From contig CANMOV010000003.1 of NCBI GenBank assembly GCA_947499565.1, forward strand, positions 248,001-312,000: DNA of 64,000 nucleotides. The letters are read 5' to 3'. The notes under the pieces were generated by a model that worked only from the letters and a program-made list of their open reading frames with translations, did no database searches and was not told the origin of the DNA. The DNA is from an uncultured Croceitalea sp. (GTDB lineage: Bacteria; Bacteroidota; Bacteroidia; Flavobacteriales; Flavobacteriaceae). Of the stretch, positions 56,872 to 64,000 are shown one piece after another. The translations under genes and the position numbers were made by a program. The first letter of the stretch is position 1, and each line of letters opens with the position of its first letter.

Positions 56872-58491
56872 ATGCCTTTCTTGAAAAAGATTTTAAGCTT
56901 CCTCTTTCTATTTTTTATGATTGCTGCTCTTTGGCAGTGCGCAAGACGTGGCACCCCTTCTGGAGGAGATAAAGACATCACACCTCCTGTACTATTAAGA
57001 ACAGACCCTGAAAATCTGAGCATAAATTTTGACAAGAAGAGTATTCGCCTCTATTTTGATGAATATATAAAACTGGAAGATGTTCAAAATCAATTGGTAA
57101 TCTCTCCTCCATTAAAGTATATCCCAGAAATTAAGCCTCAAGGTTTAGCAAGTAAGTTCATAGAAATAACCTTTAAAGACACATTAAGAGAAAATACAAC
57201 CTATACCATAAATTTTGGGCAAAGTATTGTGGATAATAATGAGGGTAACCCAAATAGTTTTTTGTCTTATGTTTTTTCTACAGGAGATTATATTGATTCC
57301 CTCTCCCTTACAGGAGCAATTAAAGATGCCTATAATCGTAGTGCTGAAGAATTTGTTAGTGTAATGCTTTATGAGATTGACAGTGTTTATAATGATTCCA
57401 CTATCTACAAATACCCTCCAAACTATATTACCAATACCCTGGATAGTGTTCCATTTTTTACATTGCAAAATTTAAAATCTGGGGAATATGCTTTAGTGGC
57501 GATAAAAGATGAAGGCAAGAATAATGTTTTTGACCAGCGCAGTGATAAAATTGGATTTTTAACAGATACTATAAGCTTACCCACAGATAGTATTTATTTA
57601 CTAAATCTATTCAAAGAAAAGCCAGACTATAGTATTTCTGTACCCAGTTATGTAGCAAAAAACCATATTATTTTTGGGTATCAAGGATCTAAAGAAGATT
57701 TTAAAATTGAACCCCTAATTGCGCTACCAGATTCTGTAAAAACTTTAATGACAAAAAATCGGGAAAAAGACACTATCGATTATTGGATTACTCCCACAGA
57801 TATAGATTCTATCATTTTTACCGTTACGAATGAGAATATTAGCCTTATAGATACTTTTACGGTTAAAACCCGGAAACTGCCTCAAGATTCTTTACAGTTA
57901 ACCCCTAGTCATAGAGGCAAATTAAATTTTGAAGATAAATTTCACATTTTAGCAAGCACTCCCATTAGTAAAATTGATACTTCTAGAATTGCAGTTCTAG
58001 ACAAGGATACTGTACAAACTCCTTTTCTTCTTCAATTAGACTCCATAAAAAATAAGGTTGATTTCAATTTTGAAATCGTTGACAATCAAAAATATAACGT
58101 GGTTTTACTCCCTGGTGCTATTGAAGATTTTTTTGGTATGCAGAATGATACTTTGGTCGCTAACCTTTCTACAGGTGGTTATGCAGATTATGGGAATTTA
58201 ACTTTAAACTTATCGGGCGAAGTGTCCTATCCATTACTTGTTGAGCTAATAGATGATAAAGGGGACTTAGTGCGCAAAATCTTTGCAAAACAGCCTCAAA
58301 CTTTTGAGTTTAATAACCTTGACCCAAAAAACTACGGAATCCGAATTATTTTAGATGCCAATGCAAATGGCAAATGGGATACCGGAAGTTACCTTGGAAA
58401 AATACAACCAGAAGTTATTAAGTACTACCCCGACATTATTGAGATAAGAGCAAATTGGGAGAAGAACGAAACATTTGTCATAACAAATTAA
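56872..58491 (+). CDS. Ig-like (Big_5) domain lipoprotein
   Basis: 539 residues. Lipobox LWQC (Cys23) is followed by ARRGTPSGGDKDITPPVLL and a Big_5 Ig-like domain (about 35-135: ENLSINFDKKSIRLYFDEYI, TTYTINFGQSIVDNNEGN). The remaining 400 residues are beta-rich and hold a Ca-binding-like DANANGKWDTG near the end. A conserved flavobacterial surface or periplasmic lipoprotein of unknown function. Its last 14 nt overlap the convergent nitrilase gene. Confidence 0.87.
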   Translation: MPFLKKILSFLFLFFMIAALWQCARRGTPSGGDKDITPPVLLRTDPENLSINFDKKSIRLYFDEYIKLEDVQNQLVISPPLKYIPEIKPQGLASKFIEITFKDTLRENTTYTINFGQSIVDNNEGNPNSFLSYVFSTGDYIDSLSLTGAIKDAYNRSAEEFVSVMLYEIDSVYNDSTIYKYPPNYITNTLDSVPFFTLQNLKSGEYALVAIKDEGKNNVFDQRSDKIGFLTDTISLPTDSIYLLNLFKEKPDYSISVPSYVAKNHIIFGYQGSKEDFKIEPLIALPDSVKTLMTKNREKDTIDYWITPTDIDSIIFTVTNENISLIDTFTVKTRKLPQDSLQLTPSHRGKLNFEDKFHILASTPISKIDTSRIAVLDKDTVQTPFLLQLDSIKNKVDFNFEIVDNQKYNVVLLPGAIEDFFGMQNDTLVANLSTGGYADYGNLTLNLSGEVSYPLLVELIDDKGDLVRKIFAKQPQTFEFNNLDPKNYGIRIILDANANGKWDTGSYLGKIQPEVIKYYPDIIEIRANWEKNETFVITN

Positions 58492-59251
58492 ACGAATCCC
58501 TATCGTCCAGAAATTTAAGCTTACTACGATTAGATGCAACGTTATCCTTACTTAAAGTAGCGTATAAAACTTCATCTTTCTCTGAAAAAGCTAATTGTTG
58601 TCCTAAAACATCATAGACAGCAGAATGCCCGCTATACTCATGCCCTAGGCCATCTAATCCTATTCTATTTACCCCAATGCAATAGCTCATATTCTCAATA
58701 GCTCTAGCTTTTAACAAGGTATCCCAAGCTTCAACTCTAGGTTTGGGCCAGTTAGCCACATAAATTAGAGCGTCATAATCTTCAATATTTCTTGCCCAAA
58801 CTGGAAAACGAAGATCATAACAAATAAGCGGACATATTTTGAATCCCTTAAAATCTACCACCAACTTCTTTTGCCCAGCTTTATAGATTTTATCCTCCCC
58901 AGCTAATGTAAAAGTGTGTTTCTTATCATAACTATTAGCCTCACCGTTAGGGTGAACAAAGAACAGGCGATTAAAAAAGTTGCCCTCCTCTTTAAAAACA
59001 ACACTTCCTACTATAGCTGTCCCTTTCTTTGAAGCTTCAGATTTCATCCAATTAAGGGTTTTCTCGCCTTCATTTTCTGCAATATTTTCAGGATTCATAG
59101 TAAACCCAGTAGTGAACATCTCCGGTAAAATAATTATATCAACTTCTGAGGAAATCGAATTAATCTTAGCTGTAAAAGCTTTTCTATTTGCATCTGGGTT
59201 TTCCCAAAGTAGATGAGACTGTATTAATGCAACTTTAAGTTCATTTTCCAT
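58478..59251 (-). CDS. Nitrilase-superfamily amidohydrolase (omega-amidase-like)
   Basis: 257 residues. The catalytic triad Glu44 (ILPEMFTTGF), Lys110 or Lys111 (YDKKHTF) and Cys144 (PLICYDLRFP) is intact. Close to YafV/omega-amidase, which deaminates 2-oxoglutaramate or 2-oxosuccinamate. A perfect 15-bp inverted repeat AGTATAC-T-GTATACT lies at 59254-59268, just in front of the start, and could be an operator. The ankyrin gene on the same strand ends in this repeat. Confidence 0.92.
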   Translation of the reverse strand: MENELKVALIQSHLLWENPDANRKAFTAKINSISSEVDIIILPEMFTTGFTMNPENIAENEGEKTLNWMKSEASKKGTAIVGSVVFKEEGNFFNRLFFVHPNGEANSYDKKHTFTLAGEDKIYKAGQKKLVVDFKGFKICPLICYDLRFPVWARNIEDYDALIYVANWPKPRVEAWDTLLKARAIENMSYCIGVNRIGLDGLGHEYSGHSAVYDVLGQQLAFSEKDEVLYATLSKDNVASNRSKLKFLDDRDSFNLL

Positions 59252-59266
59252 GAAGTATACTGTATA

Positions 59267-59737
59267 CTATTCAAGTAGTGCTATTAACTCTTTAGATTCT
59301 TGCATTTTTGCATGATCTAAAGCTGTATTACCTCTGGCATCTTTAACTGTTTTATCAGCGCCATGTTTAAGTAAAATTTTAGTAATCTCTAACCGGTTAA
59401 ATGTGGCGGCATAAATAAGACATGTAGCACCCATAGCATTAACATGGTTAACATTGGAACCTGCGGCAACTAAAATTTCCGCTATATCATTATACCCCTT
59501 AAAACAAACACCCATTAGAGGCGTATTGCCAGAACTATCTTTACCATCTATATCAGCTTCTTTTTCTATAAGATGTTTCGTAATGTGCAAATGATTATAG
59601 TATGTAGCCAAAATTAGTGGTGTAGAACCCCTTTGGTCCCTAACTGCTATAAGTTCTGGAGTTTCATCAAGCAGCCTCTCAACCAATTTTAAATCTCCAT
59701 TACGGATTCCGTTAAAAAATATTTCCTTGTTATCCAT
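59267..59737 (-). CDS. Ankyrin repeat protein
   Basis: 156 residues from ATG 59737. Four ankyrin repeats, seen as GSTPLILATYYNHLHITKHL, GNTPLMGVCFKGYNDIAEIL, GATCLIYAATFNRLEITKIL and GNTALDHAKMQESKELIALL. No signal peptide, so cytosolic. The binding partner is unknown. It lies directly upstream of the nitrilase gene (gap 15 nt). Confidence 0.92.
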   Translation of the reverse strand: MDNKEIFFNGIRNGDLKLVERLLDETPELIAVRDQRGSTPLILATYYNHLHITKHLIEKEADIDGKDSSGNTPLMGVCFKGYNDIAEILVAAGSNVNHVNAMGATCLIYAATFNRLEITKILLKHGADKTVKDARGNTALDHAKMQESKELIALLE

Positions 59738-60012
59738 TTTCAATTGAAAGATATAAAAAACTTGTATAATCGTGATGGTCTTTTAATAAACTTAAACACT
59801 TACTTTTTCTGTATTTTCCAATTAATACTTCCGTTTAAATCTATAATATCCAAACAACTAAGCGAGTTTTGGAAACCTTGTTTTATTATGGGTTCCTTTT
59901 TCTAATTAACTACCATTATTAACTTATTTTTGAAATAAAGTCCATTAAACGTGTCCAATTTTTACCTTTATAAACGTTTTAGAGTAAACACCTAACATTA
60001 AAGTGTATTCCC
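59738..60012. other. Intergenic region, 275 bp
   Basis: A divergent region between the ankyrin and DinB-like genes. It is very AT-rich. Apart from weak -7-like boxes (e.g. TATCTTTC on the minus strand near 59750) I see no gene, hairpin or repeat in it. Confidence 0.5.
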
Positions 60013-60630
60013 ATGAAAAAATTAGTATTACCCTTAATGGCTATTTTTCTTTTCAGCTTTACTGCTAAAGATTATGGCATTACAGAAAAAGAGCGCGAAA
60101 AAGCAATTGAGCATTTAACAAAAACTAGAGACCATATGAAAGCTGTTCTCGATGGTTTAACGGATGCGCAATTAAATTTTCAGGCGGCAGAAGCATCTTG
60201 GTCCATTGCGCAATGTGTAGAACACCTTGCCATTTCTGAAACCACTTTTAACGGTCTTATAAAACAAACTGTAGCTACAGGAAATAATCCTGCGCTTAAA
60301 GATTCTGTTAAGTTGAGTGATGACCAATTGGTGAAAATTATTATAGATCGTAGTAATAAAGTTAAAACTAGTGAGGCATTTGAGCCAAGTGGTAAATTTG
60401 GCAGTCATAAAGCTACTGTGGATGCTTTTATTGCCAAAAGAGACGCGCATATAGCATATGTGAAAACTACAGAAGATGATTTAAGAAACAGATTTAATTC
60501 TAACCTTCCTTTTGGCACTGTTGATGCTTATCAATTATTGTTGTTTACTGCAGGTCATACAGAACGCCATGTATTACAGATGGAAGAAGTAATGAACAGT
60601 CAACTTTTTCCTGAGGCAGATGACGAATAA
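60013..60630 (+). CDS. Secreted DinB-like protein
   Basis: 205 residues with a signal peptide (MKKLVLPLMAIFLFSFTA). The four-helix DinB/YfiT fold has metal-ligand histidines in QCVEHLAISE and near the end in AGHTERHVLQMEEV. Members bind a divalent metal and include thiol-dependent enzymes; activity here is unknown. Export is notable, since most DinB proteins are cytosolic. Closed by a terminator. Confidence 0.88.
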   Translation: MKKLVLPLMAIFLFSFTAKDYGITEKEREKAIEHLTKTRDHMKAVLDGLTDAQLNFQAAEASWSIAQCVEHLAISETTFNGLIKQTVATGNNPALKDSVKLSDDQLVKIIIDRSNKVKTSEAFEPSGKFGSHKATVDAFIAKRDAHIAYVKTTEDDLRNRFNSNLPFGTVDAYQLLLFTAGHTERHVLQMEEVMNSQLFPEADDE

Positions 60631-60651
60631 ACCCCATTAGAAAAAATAGCT

Positions 60652-60684
60652 AAGCCGCTTTATGATGATAAAGCGGCTTTTTTT
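60652..60684. terminator. Bidirectional terminator after the DinB-like gene
   Basis: A perfect 12-bp stem AAGCCGCTTTAT / ATAAAGCGGCTT with loop GATG and a T run. The convergent DUF5689 gene ends at 60683. Confidence 0.88.
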
Positions 60685-62215
60685 ATTCCCTACTCCCAGG
60701 AGTAAAATCTTCCGGAGCATTTTGAGGTAAATTAGTAGTGCCAGCTTCTCCTGTATCATTAAAAATGGTCCATTCAGAAAAAGTATAGATAGAATTTGCT
60801 CCAGTTATTTCTATATTTCTAGAAGCTCTGCCATCTTCAAACTCATGATTAGTATTGGAACCGTCTTCCCCTACCAATCCAAATACATCTATGACAACCC
60901 CAAATGGGTCTACTAATTCTAGATTATCATCGCCATTAGAATCTGCTGGACTATTAGTTGAAACTCCTAAATCTGGTGCAAAGCCATAGGTCAACTCAAA
61001 CTCTTCTGCATTTGGTGAAATTACAAGTGTACTTTCCGCTGCAATGCTTAGCCCTGTTAAATTTATAGTAGAACTTATTTCCGTATTTGCATTAGTATAC
61101 CTTCTAAGTATCCATCCATCCAAATCTAAATCTTTATTCGAAGCGTTATATAACTCAATAAAACGAGCACCCGTATTGTTATTTGGATCCGCCAATTCTG
61201 AAAAGAATATTTGTGTCGAAGTCATTTTCAAATCGGCACAACGTTGGTTAATAAAATTAATATCATCCAAATCTCGGAGAGCTAATAAATAATCTGCGTT
61301 TTCTTTAAGCAGTATAGCAGTGACGCTACCATTAGCTTCTGGAAGGATATCGCCTTGAAAATCTGCAAAACCTGAGTTAACTAATTTAATTTCATTGTTA
61401 TTACAGTTTTTTAAAGTCCGCTTAGTTTCTTTGCGAACCTCAGCAAACGGTAGTCCAAATTCATCGCCTACAAATTCCAAACTATCTACTTGTACAAGAG
61501 TGTTAACCTTGTTATCATTTAAATTTTCTAGGATTAGATTTACTGGTTGAATATTTGAACTGGAATCACAACTTAGAAAGATATGCTCAGGTATTTTTAA
61601 TGCTGGTAGTCTCCCAACGGAAGTAGTTCCAAAAGCTGAAAATGTACCTCCCAATTTAAATACTCCTCTACTTTTGTTCAGATAGAGTCCTTTTAACTTA
61701 ATTAGGATTCTACTACCCATTTCAAAAAATAAGTGAGATTCTCTTAAATCTATTTCTATTTGAAATCCTTCTGTAGGATTTGTTGGATTATCTTGAAAAT
61801 GAAGTACACTAAAAAAATTACCTGCTTTATCCGATGATATCACATAGCCATCAATAATTAAATCTTCTTGAATCTGAATAAGCTCTCCCTCATATAATTC
61901 TTTTACTTGGGTATACGTAGTGTTCGCCATAAGGTTTTCTGAACAAGCGTCCGAAATAGTATCAAATTCATTGTTTTTTATGCAAGAGCTAGATACTATA
62001 AGGAATAGTATAGCTGGTAATGGTACTTTACAGTAAAAATTCGTCCATTCGAGTAATTTTTTTAAGGCATAGCCATGAAAAATTGTATCGAGAATTAGAA
62101 TTTTATTGTTCTCGATACCTGCCCTTCCGGCAGGCGGGCTTTTTCTTTTAGAAAAAACTCGAACTGACAACTTCTGTTTCATTATAGATTTTAAAACGTA
62201 CAATAGGCGAATCAT
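60683..62215 (-). CDS. DUF5689 and lamin-tail domain lipoprotein, 5' end altered by repeats
   Basis: The open frame has 510 residues. A lipoprotein signal peptide with lipobox VSSSC (Cys78) stands far from the only in-frame ATGs (62215 and 62182). Between them lie two inverted copies of a dispersed repeat, so residues about 14-57 are repeat translation. A start directly before the signal peptide would have to be non-canonical (ACG at 62044 is in place). A DUF5689 domain (about 90-310: QIQEDLIIDGYVISSDKAGN) and a lamin-tail domain (about 345-460: ARFIELYNASNKDLDLDGW) follow. It lies downstream of a TonB receptor on the same strand, probably its partner. Confidence 0.8.
   Translation of the reverse strand: MIRLLYVLKSIMKQKLSVRVFSKRKSPPAGRAGIENNKILILDTIFHGYALKKLLEWTNFYCKVPLPAILFLIVSSSCIKNNEFDTISDACSENLMANTTYTQVKELYEGELIQIQEDLIIDGYVISSDKAGNFFSVLHFQDNPTNPTEGFQIEIDLRESHLFFEMGSRILIKLKGLYLNKSRGVFKLGGTFSAFGTTSVGRLPALKIPEHIFLSCDSSSNIQPVNLILENLNDNKVNTLVQVDSLEFVGDEFGLPFAEVRKETKRTLKNCNNNEIKLVNSGFADFQGDILPEANGSVTAILLKENADYLLALRDLDDINFINQRCADLKMTSTQIFFSELADPNNNTGARFIELYNASNKDLDLDGWILRRYTNANTEISSTINLTGLSIAAESTLVISPNAEEFELTYGFAPDLGVSTNSPADSNGDDNLELVDPFGVVIDVFGLVGEDGSNTNHEFEDGRASRNIEITGANSIYTFSEWTIFNDTGEAGTTNLPQNAPEDFTPGSRE
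62042..62094 (-). repeat. Dispersed palindromic repeat, copy B' (inverted)
   Basis: On the minus strand it begins TTCTCGATAC, has the arms AATTTTT and AAAAAATT, and ends ACTCGAATGGACG. Same border sequences as copies A and B but a different inner stem. Confidence 0.6.
62109..62169 (+). repeat. Dispersed palindromic repeat, copy B
   Basis: TTCTCGATAC, inner stem CTGCC...GGCAGG, TTTTTC...GAAAAA, ending ACTCGAACTGACA. It differs from copy A at about six positions. It lies 14 nt from copy B' in opposite orientation. Confidence 0.75.
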
Positions 62216-62283
62216 TATAAATTTTAATCTTTTGTTTGTAACTCTCTTATCATTTTAATTAATAGTGCACAACTATCTAATTT

Positions 62284-64000
62284 TTAATAACTTATCGCTA
62301 AGTTTAAAAAATACGTTCTGCCAAAGCCGTACCAATATTTTGGTGCAAAAGACGGATTGTCACGTAAACTATCTTGTTGTAATTGCCCAAAATTTCCATT
62401 TCTACTTTGTTCATAACCTCCTGTTCTAAAAACAGCATCAAAAGCATTATTTATACTGGCAAATACGCTAATATATTTTCCATTTTTTAACCAGGATTTT
62501 CCACCAACCAGGTTAAGTAAATAAAAATCGTCCAATCTAGATTGCTTTAAAAGATTAGTAACATTTTCTTCAGTTGCATCAGGAAAACGTTCTCCAGTAT
62601 CCGGGTCAAAAAAGAAGCTTTGTGTTCTTGTTATCGTTGAAATATTAGCGTAGTTATTGGCCAAATAATTCGCCGTGGCTCCAATCCACCAATACTTTGG
62701 GTCACGATATTCTATACCTAAAGCAAATGCTTTTTGTGGACCTTGAGCTAAGCGAAGATTCTTAATATTAGCAGTACCTAAGTTAATACTACCTGTTATA
62801 TCTATTAAGTCTTCTTCTGCACCTGCGGTATCAAAATTTATCATAACCGATGGATTACTTGCATACAGGTATTTTGCAACATTCGCTACAGCCGAAAGTT
62901 TAACTTGGGATGAGATTTGGTATTCCAATCCAAGTTCAATTCCCATATGTAATTTATCCAAATCTGTAAGTACCTCTTGTACAAAATCCGATCCTACTCC
63001 AGAATCAACAAAAAAGAAATTTATATCTGTAGTATTCTGAAATCTGCTATGGAATCCTGAAATTCTTCCTGTAAGGTCCGGAAGGCGAAGAAAATAATTT
63101 ACATCTGCAGTTGAAATGGTCTCACTTTTAATATTAGGAACAACTGCGTTATTCTCTCTAGGGTTTATAAAACTATTTTGCAAAACTGGTGCCTTATTAA
63201 TAAATGCTCCATTTACTTTAAACCAGTGTCTACCTGTAACCTTATACGTTAATCCTCCTTTTAAACCATAGTTTGAAAAACTTAATTCATCACTTTTCTC
63301 TATGGAATTTTCTATAAATCTTTCATTTAAAAACAATCCATTCCTCTGATATTTTGTACTTGAAATTGTTCCAGAAACGAATCCTAACCATTTTAATTTC
63401 TCAAAACTTAGTTGTGCAAAACCACTGAGAAGAGAGGCGTGCATTTCATAGTTATAATTGAAAATATCTTCTTCAACTTTATTTAAAGTGCCATTTACGT
63501 CATTCTGGGTATCCGAGAATGGGTCTATATCTTCATGGAAGTCGGCTCCCAACAAGTCCTTTATCTCAGCATAATTTTCAGATTTTAACTGTTGATAGTT
63601 AACCCCAAAATCAATTTTAAAATTTGCATTTAGTTTAAGATTTGCTGCTGATGAAAGCGTAATTTGAGTATTATCTGTTGTATCATTATAATAAAGGTAT
63701 GTAGCTTTACCACTACTATTTGCTTGATATAGATTGGACCAATTAAGCTGCCTGTTATTTAGGAAACCATCCCGTGCCAATTCAGCATTAGTAAAATCCG
63801 CACCTATTGGATTATTTATATAAAAACTTGGTAAATATCTATAATAAGTTGGCTCTGGGTTTGGCGCGTTAAAATAACCTAAACGACTACGATTATTGGT
63901 TCCAAATTGATAAGAAGCCCCAGAAGTGACTTTTATTTTTTTGGATTTGTAATAATGGTTAAGCATAACAATTGGCTCAAAAACATTACGCTCTCTGGAA
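62284..64000 (-). CDS. TonB-dependent receptor, C-terminal part (cut by the window edge)
   Basis: At least 571 codons, open to the last base of the window; the ATG at 63966 is internal. The fragment is barrel sequence (ASYQFGTNNRSRLGYFNAPN, LELGLEYQISSQVKLSAVAN style strands, and the final FLNLAISY). The plug lies outside the window. The DUF5689 lipoprotein gene follows 68 nt later, a pairing seen often in Flavobacteriaceae. Substrate unknown. Confidence 0.88.
   Translation of the reverse strand, partial: SRERNVFEPIVMLNHYYKSKKIKVTSGASYQFGTNNRSRLGYFNAPNPEPTYYRYLPSFYINNPIGADFTNAELARDGFLNNRQLNWSNLYQANSSGKATYLYYNDTTDNTQITLSSAANLKLNANFKIDFGVNYQQLKSENYAEIKDLLGADFHEDIDPFSDTQNDVNGTLNKVEEDIFNYNYEMHASLLSGFAQLSFEKLKWLGFVSGTISSTKYQRNGLFLNERFIENSIEKSDELSFSNYGLKGGLTYKVTGRHWFKVNGAFINKAPVLQNSFINPRENNAVVPNIKSETISTADVNYFLRLPDLTGRISGFHSRFQNTTDINFFFVDSGVGSDFVQEVLTDLDKLHMGIELGLEYQISSQVKLSAVANVAKYLYASNPSVMINFDTAGAEEDLIDITGSINLGTANIKNLRLAQGPQKAFALGIEYRDPKYWWIGATANYLANNYANISTITRTQSFFFDPDTGERFPDATEENVTNLLKQSRLDDFYLLNLVGGKSWLKNGKYISVFASINNAFDAVFRTGGYEQSRNGNFGQLQQDSLRDNPSFAPKYWYGFGRTYFLNLAISY

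Overview
The window is chromosomal DNA of a marine-type Flavobacteriaceae (Bacteroidota). This is inferred from gldD/gldE beside ssb and mutY, DUF4270, DUF5689 and DUF3667 proteins, TonB-dependent receptors, an atpD-atpC pair on its own, the panC-panD-flippase-radA order, promoter -7 boxes of the form TAnnTTTG, A-rich leaders in place of Shine-Dalgarno sites, and an AT-rich composition. Coding density is high and no gene-free stretch exceeds 300 bases. I recognised no rRNA, tRNA, CRISPR array, transposase or phage gene.

Layout. 0-9 kb: an M16 peptidase pair (one active, one inactive), a DMT exporter, small secreted proteins, a degenerate class C beta-lactamase-like protein, a DJ-1/PfpI lipoprotein and a membrane-anchored AraC regulator. 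9-17 kb: gldD-gldE-ssb-mutY on the minus strand, then HU, a 29-residue very basic protein, RNase G, a DUF3667 protein, RecX and a beta-barrel protein. 17-28 kb: a dispersed biotin cluster (bioF, DUF2007, bioD, bioA, ketosynthase, bioB) interleaved with a flotillin/NfeD pair, a Coa1-like protein and a GT39 glycosyltransferase. 28-38 kb: atpDC, a TonB receptor, glmS, DUF4270 and a half-length GT5 protein. 38-43 kb: panC, panD, a flippase-like protein, an esterase-fold protein and radA. 43-52 kb: a PQQ dehydrogenase with a cytochrome domain, an aldo/keto reductase, exonuclease III, a TonB receptor, a VOC protein and katG. 51.8-52.7 kb: a small accessory islet with a chimeric sce7726/RES gene between palindromic sequences. 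52.7-64 kb: a methyltransferase, glycyl-tRNA synthetase, ComF, an Ig-like lipoprotein, a nitrilase, an ankyrin protein, a DinB-like protein, a DUF5689/lamin-tail lipoprotein and the 3' part of another TonB receptor.

Most genes are core housekeeping functions. The points most worth a second look are: the in-frame repeat insertion inside bioF; a ketosynthase with an intact triad inside the biotin cluster, where no bioC or bioH is visible; the sce7726/RES chimera in a cassette-like islet; repeats that have captured the 5' end of the DUF5689 lipoprotein gene; two hydrolase-fold proteins that both carry Asp at the nucleophile position; an RNase G lacking the Zn-link cysteines; and a set of genes (bioB, bioF, panD, glyS) whose -7 box lies exactly 4 nt before ATG, which predicts leaderless mRNAs. 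Many starts are TTG with no upstream ATG available. I adjusted start positions where a signal peptide, conserved N-terminus or promoter decided the matter.
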